From NCBI RefSeq assembly GCF_041410465.1, contig NZ_CP166961.1, forward strand, positions 2,356,001 through 2,420,000: a stretch of DNA of 64,000 nt. The letters are read 5' to 3'. The position numbers were made by a program, and so were the translations under genes. Each line of letters opens with the position of its first letter. Positions within the stretch are counted from its first letter, which is position 1. A model generated the notes under the pieces. It saw only the letters and a list, made by a program, of their open reading frames with translations. It ran no database searches and was not told the DNA's origin. This DNA is from Thalassotalea sp. 273M-4. GTDB taxonomy: Bacteria > Pseudomonadota > Gammaproteobacteria > Enterobacterales > Alteromonadaceae. Positions 28,666 through 38,706 of the stretch are shown piece by piece.

Positions 28666-31236
28666 CTAATTGATTTTAAGTTTGCCATCGACTACATCAA
28701 CATGGATGGTTTGTTCTGGCATGAAATTACCACTTAATAATTCATTGGCTAATGGATTTTCTAGATACGTTTGTATTGCCCTTTTTAATGGCCTTGCCCC
28801 AAATACAGGATCAAAGCCGGCTTCTGATATTAGTGCTAAGGCATCATCGGTAACTTCTAGGCTAAATTGCTTATCTGCGAGTCGGCCTGCTAACTGAGCA
28901 ATTTGTATCTTCGCTATTTGCTGTATTTGTTCTGATGTCAACGGATGGAAAACTACCGACTCATCAATGCGGTTTATAAACTCAGGTTTAAAGTGTTGGC
29001 CTACCACTTCCATTACCGTGGCTTTTAACTGTTCATAGGATTCTTCATTCGCCAGTGACTGGATTAAATCTGAGCCCATATTGGATGTCATTATTATTAC
29101 CGTGTTACGAAAATCTACTGTTCTTCCTTGCCCATCCGTTAACCGACCGTCATCCAATACTTGCAACAGCACATTAAATACATCTGCATGAGCCTTTTCA
29201 ATTTCATCAAGTAAGATCACCGAATAAGGCTTTCTGCGAACCGCTTCGGTCAGATAGCCCCCCTCTTCATAACCAACATAACCAGGAGGGGCACCGATTA
29301 ACCTTGCCACAGAATGTTTCTCCATAAACTCTGACATATCTACTCTGATCAATGAGTCTTCGCTATCAAATAGAAAGTGCGCTAAAGATTTGGTCAATTC
29401 GGTTTTACCAACCCCAGTCGGCCCTAAAAATAAAAAGGACCCTATAGGTTGGTTTGGATCTGCAAGCCCTGCTCTTGAACGTCGAATGGCATTGGCCACT
29501 GTTTTTAACGCCTCTTCTTGGCCAATAACTTTTTGCTGTAAAGTGTTTTCCATTTTAAGCAATTTATCTTTTTCACCCTCTAGCATTTTGGCCACAGGGA
29601 TCCCAGTCGCTTTTGATAACACCTCAGCGATTTCATTATCGGTTACTTTATTTCGCAGTAACTTCAAATCCACTTTTTCTGGCATAGACGCTGATTCAAG
29701 TTGTTTTTCTAAATCAGGGATCACACCATATTGTAATTCAGACATTTTATTGAGATCCGAATTACGACGGGCAACATCTAGGTCTAGTCGGGCCTGTTCA
29801 AGATCGGCTTTTATGGTTTGGGTACCATAGAGAGACGCTTTTTCATTTTTCCAAATCAGCTCAAGCTCATCATACTGTTGTTGTATTTTGTCAATATCAG
29901 CCGTAAGTAATTCCAACCGTTTAATCGAAGCAGAGTCGGTCTCTTTTTCTAAGGCTTTTTGTTCGAGCTTTAATTGAATTAACCGACGCTCTAATCGGTC
30001 CAACTCTTCTGGCTTTGAATCCATTTGCATTCGAATACTCGAAGCGGCTTCGTCAATTAAGTCGATGGCTTTATCGGGGAGTTGTCGATCACTTATATAA
30101 CGATGAGATAACGCTGCCGCTGCAACAATGGCCGGATCGGTTATTTCAACACTATGGTGCAGTTCATAACGCTCTTTTAAACCACGTAAAATGGCTACCG
30201 TATCTTCAACGCTTGGCTCCTCAATCAACACTTTTTGGAAACGTCGCTCTAGTGCCGCATCTTTTTCAATGTATTTTCTATATTCATCTAAAGTCGTTGC
30301 CCCCACACAGTGCAATTCACCTCGCGCTAGCGCGGGTTTTAGCATGTTACCCGCATCCATAGCCCCATCTGTTTTGCCAGCTCCGACCATGGTGTGAAGT
30401 TCATCAATAAATAAAATAACCTGACCTTCTTCTTTAGCCAGTTCATTTAATACCGCTTTAAGTCTCTCTTCAAACTCACCTCGGTATTTGGCTCCAGCAA
30501 TAAGCGCGCCCATATCAAGTGATAATACTTTCTTATTTTTTAATCCTTCCGATACTTCACCATTAACTATACGTTGAGCTAGCCCTTCGGCAATGGCCGT
30601 TTTACCCACACCTGGTTGACCGATTAAAACAGGGTTGTTTTTTGTGCGCCGTTGCAAAACTTGTAAGGTTCGACGAATTTCTTCATCTCGCCCAATCACA
30701 GGATCTAATTTACCTTGCTCTGCTCGCTCAGATAAATTTATGGTGTATTTTTCCAGCGCTTGGCGATTATCTTCGGCATTTGCATCTTGCACCGTTTGCC
30801 CCCCACGAGCGGTGTCGATAGCTTTTTTCAAATTTGCTTGAGTTAATTTAAATTGCTTAAATAATTGGCCTAAAGGGCCGTTATCTTGCAATACCGCCAG
30901 CAAAAAGGTTTCAGAAGATATAAATTTGTCATTTTGTTGTTGTGAAATTTTGTCACATAAATTCATCGCAGCATGCAGTGCCGATGAAATTTGTATTTGG
31001 CCACCAACACCTTCAACCGTTGGTAATTTAGCAATGATTTGGCTAACACTTGCACGAAAGGCCCCGACATCCACTTGGCATGCCTTCAGTACAGGCAGTA
31101 CGGCACTGTCGGTTTGATTTAATAAAGCCATCATTAGGTGAGCAGGCTCTATAAACTGATGATCTTTACCGAGCGCGAGAGATTGGGCATCGGCAATGGC
31201 TTGTTGGAATTTTTGAGTGAATTTATCGATTCTCAT
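28666..31236 (-). CDS. clpB: Disaggregase chaperone ClpB
   Basis: An 856-aa Hsp100 AAA+ unfoldase that rescues aggregated proteins together with DnaK (E. coli ClpB is 857 aa). The N-terminal Clp repeats come first (residues 1-145), then NBD1 with Walker [10 protein letters not shown] near residue 206, the coiled-coil middle domain (about 400-525, rich in Leu, Lys and Glu), then NBD2 with GPTGVGKTE near 607. The ribosome binding site GAGGGG precedes ATG. The minus-strand leader contains CCCATATA, which resembles a heat-shock sigma-32 -10 element, but no convincing -35 was found. It lies downstream of pgeF with a 215-base gap. Confidence 0.96.
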   Translation of the reverse strand: MRIDKFTQKFQQAIADAQSLALGKDHQFIEPAHLMMALLNQTDSAVLPVLKACQVDVGAFRASVSQIIAKLPTVEGVGGQIQISSALHAAMNLCDKISQQQNDKFISSETFLLAVLQDNGPLGQLFKQFKLTQANLKKAIDTARGGQTVQDANAEDNRQALEKYTINLSERAEQGKLDPVIGRDEEIRRTLQVLQRRTKNNPVLIGQPGVGKTAIAEGLAQRIVNGEVSEGLKNKKVLSLDMGALIAGAKYRGEFEERLKAVLNELAKEEGQVILFIDELHTMVGAGKTDGAMDAGNMLKPALARGELHCVGATTLDEYRKYIEKDAALERRFQKVLIEEPSVEDTVAILRGLKERYELHHSVEITDPAIVAAAALSHRYISDRQLPDKAIDLIDEAASSIRMQMDSKPEELDRLERRLIQLKLEQKALEKETDSASIKRLELLTADIDKIQQQYDELELIWKNEKASLYGTQTIKADLEQARLDLDVARRNSDLNKMSELQYGVIPDLEKQLESASMPEKVDLKLLRNKVTDNEIAEVLSKATGIPVAKMLEGEKDKLLKMENTLQQKVIGQEEALKTVANAIRRSRAGLADPNQPIGSFLFLGPTGVGKTELTKSLAHFLFDSEDSLIRVDMSEFMEKHSVARLIGAPPGYVGYEEGGYLTEAVRRKPYSVILLDEIEKAHADVFNVLLQVLDDGRLTDGQGRTVDFRNTVIIMTSNMGSDLIQSLANEESYEQLKATVMEVVGQHFKPEFINRIDESVVFHPLTSEQIQQIAKIQIAQLAGRLADKQFSLEVTDDALALISEAGFDPVFGARPLKRAIQTYLENPLANELLSGNFMPEQTIHVDVVDGKLKIN

Positions 31237-31451
31237 AAGACCCCTCTACAATGTCTGAATTAACCGTATATGGGATAAGGTTTAATCTGTTAATACTTAA
31301 TAGATTGGCTTTAACAACGGAAATTTCAATAGTCTGTTAAATTTTTTTGTCATTATTGAAATTTAGAAAGGTAACAAAGTGGCAACTTAACGATACTCGA
31401 TGAAACCTTAAAGAGGCGGTAATGATTGAAGTAAAGGTATTACAGATAAGC

Positions 31452-32177
31452 TTATTTTCGACTGATAATCGTTGCCATCCTTCCTGTTTTACCATCACGT
31501 CGATATGAGAAGTAGTGCTCTGGCATACTGACCGTACACTCGGCTAATAGCGAAATATTATCGATACCAGCGCGTTGTAATAATAACGTGGCTATGAGCT
31601 GCAAATCGGCCAAATACTTTTCATTATGAGGCGTAAATGCTTGCGCTAATACAGGATATAGCTCAACAAACTGTTGTTTAACCTCTGCCCCTACTTCGAA
31701 ACACTTAGGCCCAATACAAGGACCAAGCCATGCGTTTATGTTACGGGGTTTAGCCTCAAAACATGCCAGTGTATTGTCAATAATATTGGCAACCAGCGGT
31801 CGCCAACCGGCATGAATGGCGGCAATTTCATTGCCGTTATCAGATGATAATAATATCGGTAAACAATCGGCCGTTAATATAGCAATAGGTTGCTGCGCTA
31901 ATTGGGTATAGATGGCATCAGCTTGCGGAGCTTCTGGTAAATAAGCCGTGAGCTTAACCACCTTAGCAGAGTGCACTTGTGAAAGCCATTGGATGTTGGC
32001 TCCCGGAGGTAGAAATTGGCGTAACAGTTGCCGATTTTGTTCAACATCTTTAGGCTCATCGTCAACATGGTTGGCTAGATTAAAACTATCAAAGGGCGCC
32101 ATACTGACGCCATCTTTACGGGTAGTCGTAAAAGCTAAAATATTGGCCAAATTCGGCCATTGAATGTCCTTTTTCAA
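31452..32177 (-). CDS. pgeF: Multicopper-laccase-fold protein PgeF/YfiH
   Basis: A 241-aa cytoplasmic protein of the YfiH family, linked to editing of peptidoglycan stem peptides in E. coli and reported elsewhere as a purine nucleoside phosphorylase/adenosine deaminase. The metal-binding residues are in SQVHSAKVV, LTADCLPILL and AIHAGWRPLV, with the C-terminal YFSYRRDGKTGR. It starts 27 bases after the rluD stop. The rluD-pgeF-clpB order is conserved in gammaproteobacteria. Confidence 0.92.
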   Translation of the reverse strand: MKKDIQWPNLANILAFTTTRKDGVSMAPFDSFNLANHVDDEPKDVEQNRQLLRQFLPPGANIQWLSQVHSAKVVKLTAYLPEAPQADAIYTQLAQQPIAILTADCLPILLSSDNGNEIAAIHAGWRPLVANIIDNTLACFEAKPRNINAWLGPCIGPKCFEVGAEVKQQFVELYPVLAQAFTPHNEKYLADLQLIATLLLQRAGIDNISLLAECTVSMPEHYFSYRRDGKTGRMATIISRK

Positions 32178-32204
32178 TGATTTATACCTGTTGATATTAA
32201 CCGA

Positions 32205-33179
32205 TTAATATTCTATCTCTTGATTGAGTTTGGTATCTTCACGTAGTGAGTTAGTTAAGTGCACCATATCATCAGGCACGGGGGCATGCCATGTCATGAG
32301 TTCGCCCGTTATCGGGTGAAATAAAGATAACATAGCGGCGTGCAAAGCTTGGCGTTTGAAGCTTCGCAAGATCTCACGCAACTCTTCACTGGCGCCTTTA
32401 GGTGGTCTCGGGCGACCACCATATACTGGATCACCCACTAATGGATGCGCAATATGAGCCATATGAACACGGATTTGGTGAGTTCGTCCAGTTTCCAGTC
32501 TCAGCCTTAAACGCGTATGCGAACGAAATTTTTCCATGACGCGATAATGCGTAACCGATGGTCGCCCTGACATGGTCACCGCCATATGTGTTCTTTTCGA
32601 TGCGTGTCGACCAATAGGTTCATCCACCACGCCACCAGCAGTCATAATGCCATTGGCCACGGCTTCATACTCACGAGTAATTTCACGTGCTTGCAATGCT
32701 TCAACGAGATTGGTTTGAGCCGCAATTGACTTAGCCACAACCATAAGTCCAGTCGTGTCTTTGTCTAGTCGATGCACAATGCCAGCGCGAGGCAATTTGT
32801 CTTGCTCTGGATTATGATGCAACAACGCATTTAAAACAGTGCCATCAGGGTTACCGGCACCAGGGTGCACAACCAGACCCGCTGGCTTATTGATCACTAA
32901 AATATCGTCGTCTTCATAAACAATATTAAGCTTAATGTCCTGTGCTTCATAATGCACCTCGGTTTCGATTTCCGCATTCAAAGTAATGGTTTCACCGCCC
33001 AAAAGCTTTTCTCTTGCTTTAGTCACAGTGGTGCCATTTACCTGAACATTTCCGGCTAAGATCCACTCTTTTAGACGTGAACGGGAATAATCAGGGAACA
33101 TTTGTGCAATTGTTTGGTCTAGACGTTTACCTAAACAAACATCAGGTACGATATCTTGGTGTTGTATTTTTTCAGCCAT
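32205..33179 (-). CDS. rluD: 23S rRNA pseudouridine(1911/1915/1917) synthase
   Basis: A 324-aa enzyme that makes three pseudouridines in helix 69 of 23S rRNA. An S4 RNA-binding domain is at the N-terminus (RLDQTIAQMFPDYSRSRLKE). The catalytic domain has GIVHRLDKDTTGLMVVAKS with the active-site Asp, and LETGRTHQIRVHMAHI near the C-terminus. First gene of the rluD-pgeF unit, divergent from bamD. Confidence 0.96.
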   Translation of the reverse strand: MAEKIQHQDIVPDVCLGKRLDQTIAQMFPDYSRSRLKEWILAGNVQVNGTTVTKAREKLLGGETITLNAEIETEVHYEAQDIKLNIVYEDDDILVINKPAGLVVHPGAGNPDGTVLNALLHHNPEQDKLPRAGIVHRLDKDTTGLMVVAKSIAAQTNLVEALQAREITREYEAVANGIMTAGGVVDEPIGRHASKRTHMAVTMSGRPSVTHYRVMEKFRSHTRLRLRLETGRTHQIRVHMAHIAHPLVGDPVYGGRPRPPKGASEELREILRSFKRQALHAAMLSLFHPITGELMTWHAPVPDDMVHLTNSLREDTKLNQEIEY

Positions 33180-33307
33180 TAAAGTCTCTGTGAAATAGCA
33201 ATTGTGTATTACATAAAAGCTAGGTTAGAATGCATCAGTACATTTTACCTGCTTTGTGCGGGGCTTTCATAATTATTTTAACTAGAATAAGCAGACATCC
33301 ATAATCT

Positions 33308-34066
33308 ATGAACAAGTTTACATTAAAAACCCTATCATTTACCCTTTTTCTGAGCCTTATGGGTTGCGCTACTTCAGAAAGAGGTATAGAGAAAGTTCCA
33401 GACGAGTCCGCACAGGCATTATATCAATCAGCTAAAAGTGCTTTAGACAATGGTTTATATCAAAAAGCCATCCCTATTTTATCGGCTATTGATTCACGCT
33501 ACCCTTTTGGTGCGATTTCACATCAGGTACAACTTGACTTAATTTATGCTTACTACAAAGCAGGGGATACTGCTCAAGGGATCGCATTAGTAGAGCGCTT
33601 TTTACGATTAAATCCTAATCATGAAAATGTGGATTATGTATATTATATGCGTGGTTTAATGCGCTTATCGGAAGAAGAAAACCTGTTCCAAGAAATGGCA
33701 GGTATTGATCGAAGCGATCGCGATCCGACACATGCTCGTGAAGCATTTAAAGATTTCAAACACATTATTAGCACCTACCCTGAAAGTAAATACGTTGCCG
33801 ATTCAAGACAACGTCTTATTGCAATCAAAAGTCGCTTGGCCGACTACGAACTTGCGGCTGCAAAATTTTACATGCAGCGAAACGCTTATGCTGCCGCCGC
33901 AAATCGCGGTCGCTACATTGTGGAGTACTTCTCACCAAGCAAGCAAGTTGAAGAAGCTTTGGTTATTATGATCGAATGTTACGACATTTTAGGCTTAGAT
34001 GAATTAAAGCAAAACGCTCTGCAAGTATTAGCTGCAAACTACCCGAGCAATCCAATTATACGATAA
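33308..34066 (+). CDS. bamD: Outer-membrane assembly lipoprotein BamD
   Basis: A 252-aa lipoprotein of the BAM complex, which inserts beta-barrel proteins into the outer membrane. The lipobox LMGC places the lipidated Cys at residue 19 or so, after the hydrophobic signal (MNKFTLKTLSFTLFLSLMGC). TPR-like helical repeats follow (ALYQSAKSALDNGLYQKAI, then AISHQVQLDLIYAYYKAGD). Divergent from rluD, as in many relatives, and followed by a strong terminator. Confidence 0.95.
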   Translation: MNKFTLKTLSFTLFLSLMGCATSERGIEKVPDESAQALYQSAKSALDNGLYQKAIPILSAIDSRYPFGAISHQVQLDLIYAYYKAGDTAQGIALVERFLRLNPNHENVDYVYYMRGLMRLSEEENLFQEMAGIDRSDRDPTHAREAFKDFKHIISTYPESKYVADSRQRLIAIKSRLADYELAAAKFYMQRNAYAAAANRGRYIVEYFSPSKQVEEALVIMIECYDILGLDELKQNALQVLAANYPSNPIIR

Positions 34067-34090
34067 TTTATCGCTTTGCTTGCTGATCAA

Positions 34091-34117
34091 AAAACGGGAC
34101 ATTTTAGTCCCGTTTTT
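34091..34117 (+). terminator. Intrinsic terminator of bamD
   Basis: AAAACGGGAC and GTCCCGTTTT are perfectly paired with a 6-base loop and a T-tract. Confidence 0.9.
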
Positions 34118-34319
34118 ATTATCTAAAATGGCGCCGAGTAAAGACCACACCATCGCTTATAGGATTTCAAAGATTGGTGATGTAAGAGTTTCAATCTAAG
34201 CCTCTCTCTCACATTACTAAGGCAAAAGAAAGAGGTGTATATAAAAACCTCGTCAGTATAAAAGGATTTAAGAGAGCAACGCTATTGTTAGCTGTTGTTA
34301 GTTATCTGTTATCTGTTTA

Positions 34320-35384
34320 TCACACTTTTCGTCTGATCAAGTAAACCGCCACCATAACAAATAACAGGCTAGGTAAAACAGCACCTAAAAACGGCGAGAA
34401 GTTAAAAGTCAAACTCATTGAGCCAAACATCCGATTGATAAAATCGTAACAAATCCCGGTACCTATTCCCATCATAATTCTTGCCCCCATAGACACGGAA
34501 CGCAATGGTCCGAAAATATAAGACAAGGCTACTAGTAACATCACAGCAACGGTAATGGGTTGCATCAGCTTACGCCAAAAAGCCAACATATAGCGTGATG
34601 TATCCTGTTGATTTTCATTTAAATAATCAAGGTAGCTAACCAAACCACGAAGCGATAATGCTTCTGGTTTTACGGTTACAACACCAAGTTTATCGGGCGT
34701 CAAAGAGGATTTCCATTCATAGCTCTCTTGATTGATGCGTGTGATTAATTGTGGGGTAAAGTTGGCAATTTCAACCTTTGACAATAACCATTTCTGTCCA
34801 ACCCATACCGCACTTTCTGCGGTTAACCAGCGCTTCATTTCAAGGTTGTCATCAAACTTAAAAAACGATAATTTTTTTAATGTGCCGGTATCCGCGACTT
34901 CGTTGATGTTAACGATTAAATCACCATCTTTGGCCCAAACTCCGTTTTTAGCCGAAATTAAGCTACCGCTTGAAATGGCTTGTGCTCTTAACTCTCTTGC
35001 GGTCGCTTCACCTTGCGGTGCCAACCATTCCCCAATGGCCATACTTAAGACAATTAAAATCAACGCGGTTTTCATCACCGATTTAATGATTTTTAATTTT
35101 GACATACCTGAGGCTTGCATGACCACTAACTCACTGTTATTGGCCATCATTCCAAGGCCAATTAAACCACCAATTAAGGCCGCCATAGGAAAGAATATTT
35201 CAATATCTCTTGGCATAGAGTAAAGCGAATAAAGAGCCGCATGCACTAAATCATAGTTACCACGGCCAACGGCGCGCATTTGCTCAACAAATTTAATAAT
35301 GCTACTCACACTCACAAGCACTGCTAGGGTGAGGAAGGTGGTGGTCGCAATAATTCGGCCAATGTACAAGTCTAAAATTCGCAT
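34320..35384 (-). CDS. lptG: Lipopolysaccharide export permease LptG
   Basis: A 354-aa inner-membrane subunit of the LptB2FG ABC exporter, which extracts LPS from the inner membrane. There are three hydrophobic segments in the N-terminal 120 residues, a periplasmic beta-jellyroll (about 130-265) and three C-terminal segments. The N-terminus MRILDLYIGRIIATTTFLTL is characteristic. The ATG overlaps the lptF stop by one base (TAATG), so translation is coupled. Confidence 0.94.
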   Translation of the reverse strand: MRILDLYIGRIIATTTFLTLAVLVSVSSIIKFVEQMRAVGRGNYDLVHAALYSLYSMPRDIEIFFPMAALIGGLIGLGMMANNSELVVMQASGMSKLKIIKSVMKTALILIVLSMAIGEWLAPQGEATARELRAQAISSGSLISAKNGVWAKDGDLIVNINEVADTGTLKKLSFFKFDDNLEMKRWLTAESAVWVGQKWLLSKVEIANFTPQLITRINQESYEWKSSLTPDKLGVVTVKPEALSLRGLVSYLDYLNENQQDTSRYMLAFWRKLMQPITVAVMLLVALSYIFGPLRSVSMGARIMMGIGTGICYDFINRMFGSMSLTFNFSPFLGAVLPSLLFVMVAVYLIRRKV

Positions 35385-36496
35385 TACTTCTTACCTCGAC
35401 CAAATTTAGCCTTGATTTTTTTACCGCTTTCTCGACTCTTTAACAGCAAACTCCAGCCTAAAAACAAAGCTATTAGGTGAATAGGCCATAAACCAACTTG
35501 AGTTGCAATCACCCCATCTTCGACCGCAGAGCGAGCACTGGTAAGGGCTAAAAAGTAACCTAAAAACAGCAATAAAGCAGGAAACATTTTGGCGAATTTA
35601 CCTTGCCTTGGATTGACCACACTTAACGGCACCGCGATCAGAGTTAGAATAAATACCGATATTGGAAAAGCGAATCGCCACTGAACTTCAGCAATCGCTT
35701 CTTTGGACGTATCATTTAATAAGGTTAGCGTCGGCAAAGCTTCTAATTTACGACGTTTATATTCGGCTTTTTGATCTTGAATTTGCATTTCATACTTGCC
35801 GAAATTAACCATATTAAAAGTGTTGTGTTGCGCACTTTTTTCATAACGGTTACCGTTTTCTAGGATCAATCTTTGCGCGCCATCCTCCATCTCGACAATT
35901 TGTCCAGACGAGGCATAAATAAGACTGACTGAAGAGTTAGTTTCGGTTTCTAAGTCTTCCGGTAGATGGGCAACGAAGACTTTTTTAAGCGCATTTTTAT
36001 CTTCAATAGAGTGAACAAAAATCACCGCTTTCTCATCACTGGTTTTTTGGAATCGTCCAGAGATAAGAGAAGACAAACCAACATCTTTTGATAACTCTTC
36101 TTTAACTTGGTATTCCTGCTCAGCCGCATAAGGTGACAAGTATAAAGTAAATAACCCTGTGATCATGGCTGTAAACAAGGCGGCAACTAGGGTGACCCGC
36201 ACAACGTACCACTCACTCACCCCACAGGCATGCAGAACTGACATTTCGTTATCGGCGTATATTCGACCATAAGCCAATAAAATACCTAAAAATAAACTTA
36301 AGGGTAATAAAAGCCCAATTAAATGAGGTACGGTTAAGCCAATAAAGGTCATTACCATTTGCCCGGGGATCCCACCTTCTGATGCGTCTCCGAGAATACG
36401 AACAAATTTTTGACTGACGAAAATGGTCATTAAGACCAGAAAAACACCAAGCTGTGTTCGACTGACTTCGTTTAATAAATATCGAAAAATAATCAC
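35384..36496 (-). CDS. lptF: Lipopolysaccharide export permease LptF
   Basis: A 370-aa partner of LptG, with the same layout of three plus three transmembrane segments around a periplasmic jellyroll. The opening IIFRYLLNEVSRTQLGVFLV and GLLLPLSLFLGILLAYGRIY match the family. The start codon is GTG (36496) with a weak ribosome binding site. Divergent from pepA across a 240-base promoter region, the arrangement usual in gammaproteobacteria. Confidence 0.94.
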   Translation of the reverse strand: MIIFRYLLNEVSRTQLGVFLVLMTIFVSQKFVRILGDASEGGIPGQMVMTFIGLTVPHLIGLLLPLSLFLGILLAYGRIYADNEMSVLHACGVSEWYVVRVTLVAALFTAMITGLFTLYLSPYAAEQEYQVKEELSKDVGLSSLISGRFQKTSDEKAVIFVHSIEDKNALKKVFVAHLPEDLETETNSSVSLIYASSGQIVEMEDGAQRLILENGNRYEKSAQHNTFNMVNFGKYEMQIQDQKAEYKRRKLEALPTLTLLNDTSKEAIAEVQWRFAFPISVFILTLIAVPLSVVNPRQGKFAKMFPALLLFLGYFLALTSARSAVEDGVIATQVGLWPIHLIALFLGWSLLLKSRESGKKIKAKFGRGKK

Positions 36497-36736
36497 TGAT
36501 TTAACCCAAAAAACTTAGTTTTTTTCTGACAAGAGGGACATTTTTAAGTAAACTTACCATTTTTATAAATAAAAAAATATGATGCACAGATGCGATGTTT
36601 TTGAATCTGGCTATAATAATAGCCGAAAAGATAGTCATTCACCTTATTTAGTCTATCTTCTTGAGGTCGATTTTAGCAAGCTTAACATCGCATTTTAAGC
36701 TAAAAACAAGTATTTAAAAACGAATTAGGAGTATTC

Positions 36737-38242
36737 ATGGAGTTCAGTGTAAAAAGTGGCAGTCCCGAAAAACAGCGTAGTGCCTGTATCGTCGTCGGTG
36801 TATATGAACCCCGTCGCTTATCTGCTGTCGCTGAACAACTGGATGAAATCAGTGGTGGTTACATCTCAAACCTTTTACGTCGAGGCGATTTAGAAGGTAA
36901 ATCCGGTCAAATGCTGTTGTTACACCAAGTACCGAATATTTTGAGTGAGCGCGTTTTACTTGTTGGTTGTGGCAAGGAACGAGAATTGGACGAGCGTCAA
37001 TATCGTCAAATCATCAGTAAAACCATTAACACACTTAACGAAACCGGCTCAATGGAAGCCGTATGCTTCTTATCGGAATTGCATGTTAAAGGTCGTGATA
37101 CTTATTGGAAAGTAAGACAAGCTGTAGAAGCAACACAAGATTGTTTATACAGTTTTAATACCTTAAAAACTCGCAAAGAAGAACCTAGACGTCCACTGCG
37201 TAAAATCGTTTTCAACGTGCCGACACGTCGCGAACTAACCCTAGGTGAGCGTGCCATTAACCATGGCTTAGGTATCGCTGCGGGGATTAACGTGTGTAAA
37301 GACGTGGCTAACTTACCGCCAAATATTTGTAATCCAGCTTATCTTGCCGAACAAGCTCAAAAACTTGCAGCCGATAACGAAAAAGTGACAACAGATATTA
37401 TTAACGAAGCGATGATGGAAGAATTGGGCATGGGCTCTTATCTTGCCGTTGGCCGTGGTAGTGACAATGAATCACTGATGAGTGTGATCAAATATCAAGG
37501 TGGTGCAAGCGACGCCAAACCAATTGTCTTAGTCGGTAAAGGATTAACATTCGATTCAGGTGGTATTTCATTAAAACCAGGCGAAGGCATGGATGAAATG
37601 AAATACGATATGGGTGGCGCAGCGGCTGTTCTTGGTACCATGCATGCGTTAGTTCAATTAAACTTGCCAGTCAATGTGATTGGGGTATTAGCTGGGTGTG
37701 AGAACATGCCTGATGCAAATGCCTACCGTCCAGGTGATATTTTAACAACCATGTCGGGGCAAACGGTTGAAGTCCTTAACACCGATGCAGAAGGTCGTTT
37801 GGTATTATGTGACGCATTGACCTATGTAGAGCGCTTTGATCCCGAAGCCGTTATCGATGTAGCGACGTTAACAGGCGCTTGTGTGATTGCCTTAGGTGCG
37901 CATGCAACGGGCTTGTTAAGTACACATAATCCATTGGCTCATGAGCTATTAAATGCCTCGGATCAAAGTGGAGATCGCGCATGGCGCTTACCGTTATGGG
38001 ATGATTATCAAGATCAATTGGAAAGCCCATTTGCCGATTTTACCAATTTAGGTGGCCGCCCTGCAGGCACCATTACAGCAGCATGCTTCTTATCAAGATT
38101 CACCAAGAAATACCACTGGGCTCATCTTGATATCGCAGGAACAGCCTGGCGTGGTGGTGCGAAAAAAGGCTCTACCGGTCGCCCTGTTAGCATGTTAACT
38201 CAATACTTGTTAAACCGAACTGGTCAGGAGCAAGGCGAGTAG
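36737..38242 (+). CDS. pepA: Cytosol (leucyl) aminopeptidase PepA
   Basis: A 501-aa M17 di-metal aminopeptidase that forms hexamers (E. coli PepA is 503 aa, and also a DNA-binding factor in Xer recombination). The active-site segments are [15 protein letters not shown] and the family signature [10 protein letters not shown]. The ribosome binding site TTAGGAG precedes ATG. holC begins 2 bases after the stop, so the two are one operon with valS. Confidence 0.95.
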   Translation: MEFSVKSGSPEKQRSACIVVGVYEPRRLSAVAEQLDEISGGYISNLLRRGDLEGKSGQMLLLHQVPNILSERVLLVGCGKERELDERQYRQIISKTINTLNETGSMEAVCFLSELHVKGRDTYWKVRQAVEATQDCLYSFNTLKTRKEEPRRPLRKIVFNVPTRRELTLGERAINHGLGIAAGINVCKDVANLPPNICNPAYLAEQAQKLAADNEKVTTDIINEAMMEELGMGSYLAVGRGSDNESLMSVIKYQGGASDAKPIVLVGKGLTFDSGGISLKPGEGMDEMKYDMGGAAAVLGTMHALVQLNLPVNVIGVLAGCENMPDANAYRPGDILTTMSGQTVEVLNTDAEGRLVLCDALTYVERFDPEAVIDVATLTGACVIALGAHATGLLSTHNPLAHELLNASDQSGDRAWRLPLWDDYQDQLESPFADFTNLGGRPAGTITAACFLSRFTKKYHWAHLDIAGTAWRGGAKKGSTGRPVSMLTQYLLNRTGQEQGE

Positions 38243-38244
38243 TT

Positions 38245-38694
38245 ATGCCAAAGCAGGTTGTGTTTCATCTGTTAGCCAAAGAAACTGCCGACGACGCGAA
38301 TCAAGCCCTATTACAATGGGCTTGTGAATTAGCCGCAGAGCAGTTTAGAGCGCACAAACGTGTATTTATTTATACTGATGACCAACAAACAGCACATGCG
38401 GTGGACGAGCTACTCTGGTCGTTTGACTCGCAAAGCTTTGTTCCGCATAACCTGCCGGGCGAGGATTCACATAAAGGATCGCCAGTTGAGATAAGCTGGC
38501 AACCACCAATAAATCATCGCCATATATTAATTAATTTAAGTAGTAAGGTTCCAACCTTTGCTACTCAGTTTTCTCAAATTTTAGACTTTGTACCTGCTGC
38601 GGAAGAATTGACGAAACTCGCCAGATTAAGGTATCGACAATACCAACAAACTGGCTTTGAATTGCAAACCCGTACAGCTACTCAAGCAGCGTAG
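38245..38694 (+). CDS. holC: DNA polymerase III chi subunit
   Basis: A 149-aa clamp-loader accessory protein that binds SSB and links it to the psi subunit. The family pattern is seen in ACELAAEQFRAHKRVFIYTDD, then DELLWSFDSQSFVPHNL. It is embedded between pepA (2-base gap) and valS (12-base gap), its standard location in gammaproteobacteria. Confidence 0.93.
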   Translation: MPKQVVFHLLAKETADDANQALLQWACELAAEQFRAHKRVFIYTDDQQTAHAVDELLWSFDSQSFVPHNLPGEDSHKGSPVEISWQPPINHRHILINLSSKVPTFATQFSQILDFVPAAEELTKLARLRYRQYQQTGFELQTRTATQAA

Positions 38695-38706
38695 TATCTT
38701 TTTATT

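Noticed and set aside
31237..31330. Heat-shock sigma-32 promoter of clpB
   Set aside because: CCCATATA fits a -10 element, but no CTTGAAA-like -35 lies 13-17 bases upstream, so it is not listed as a feature.
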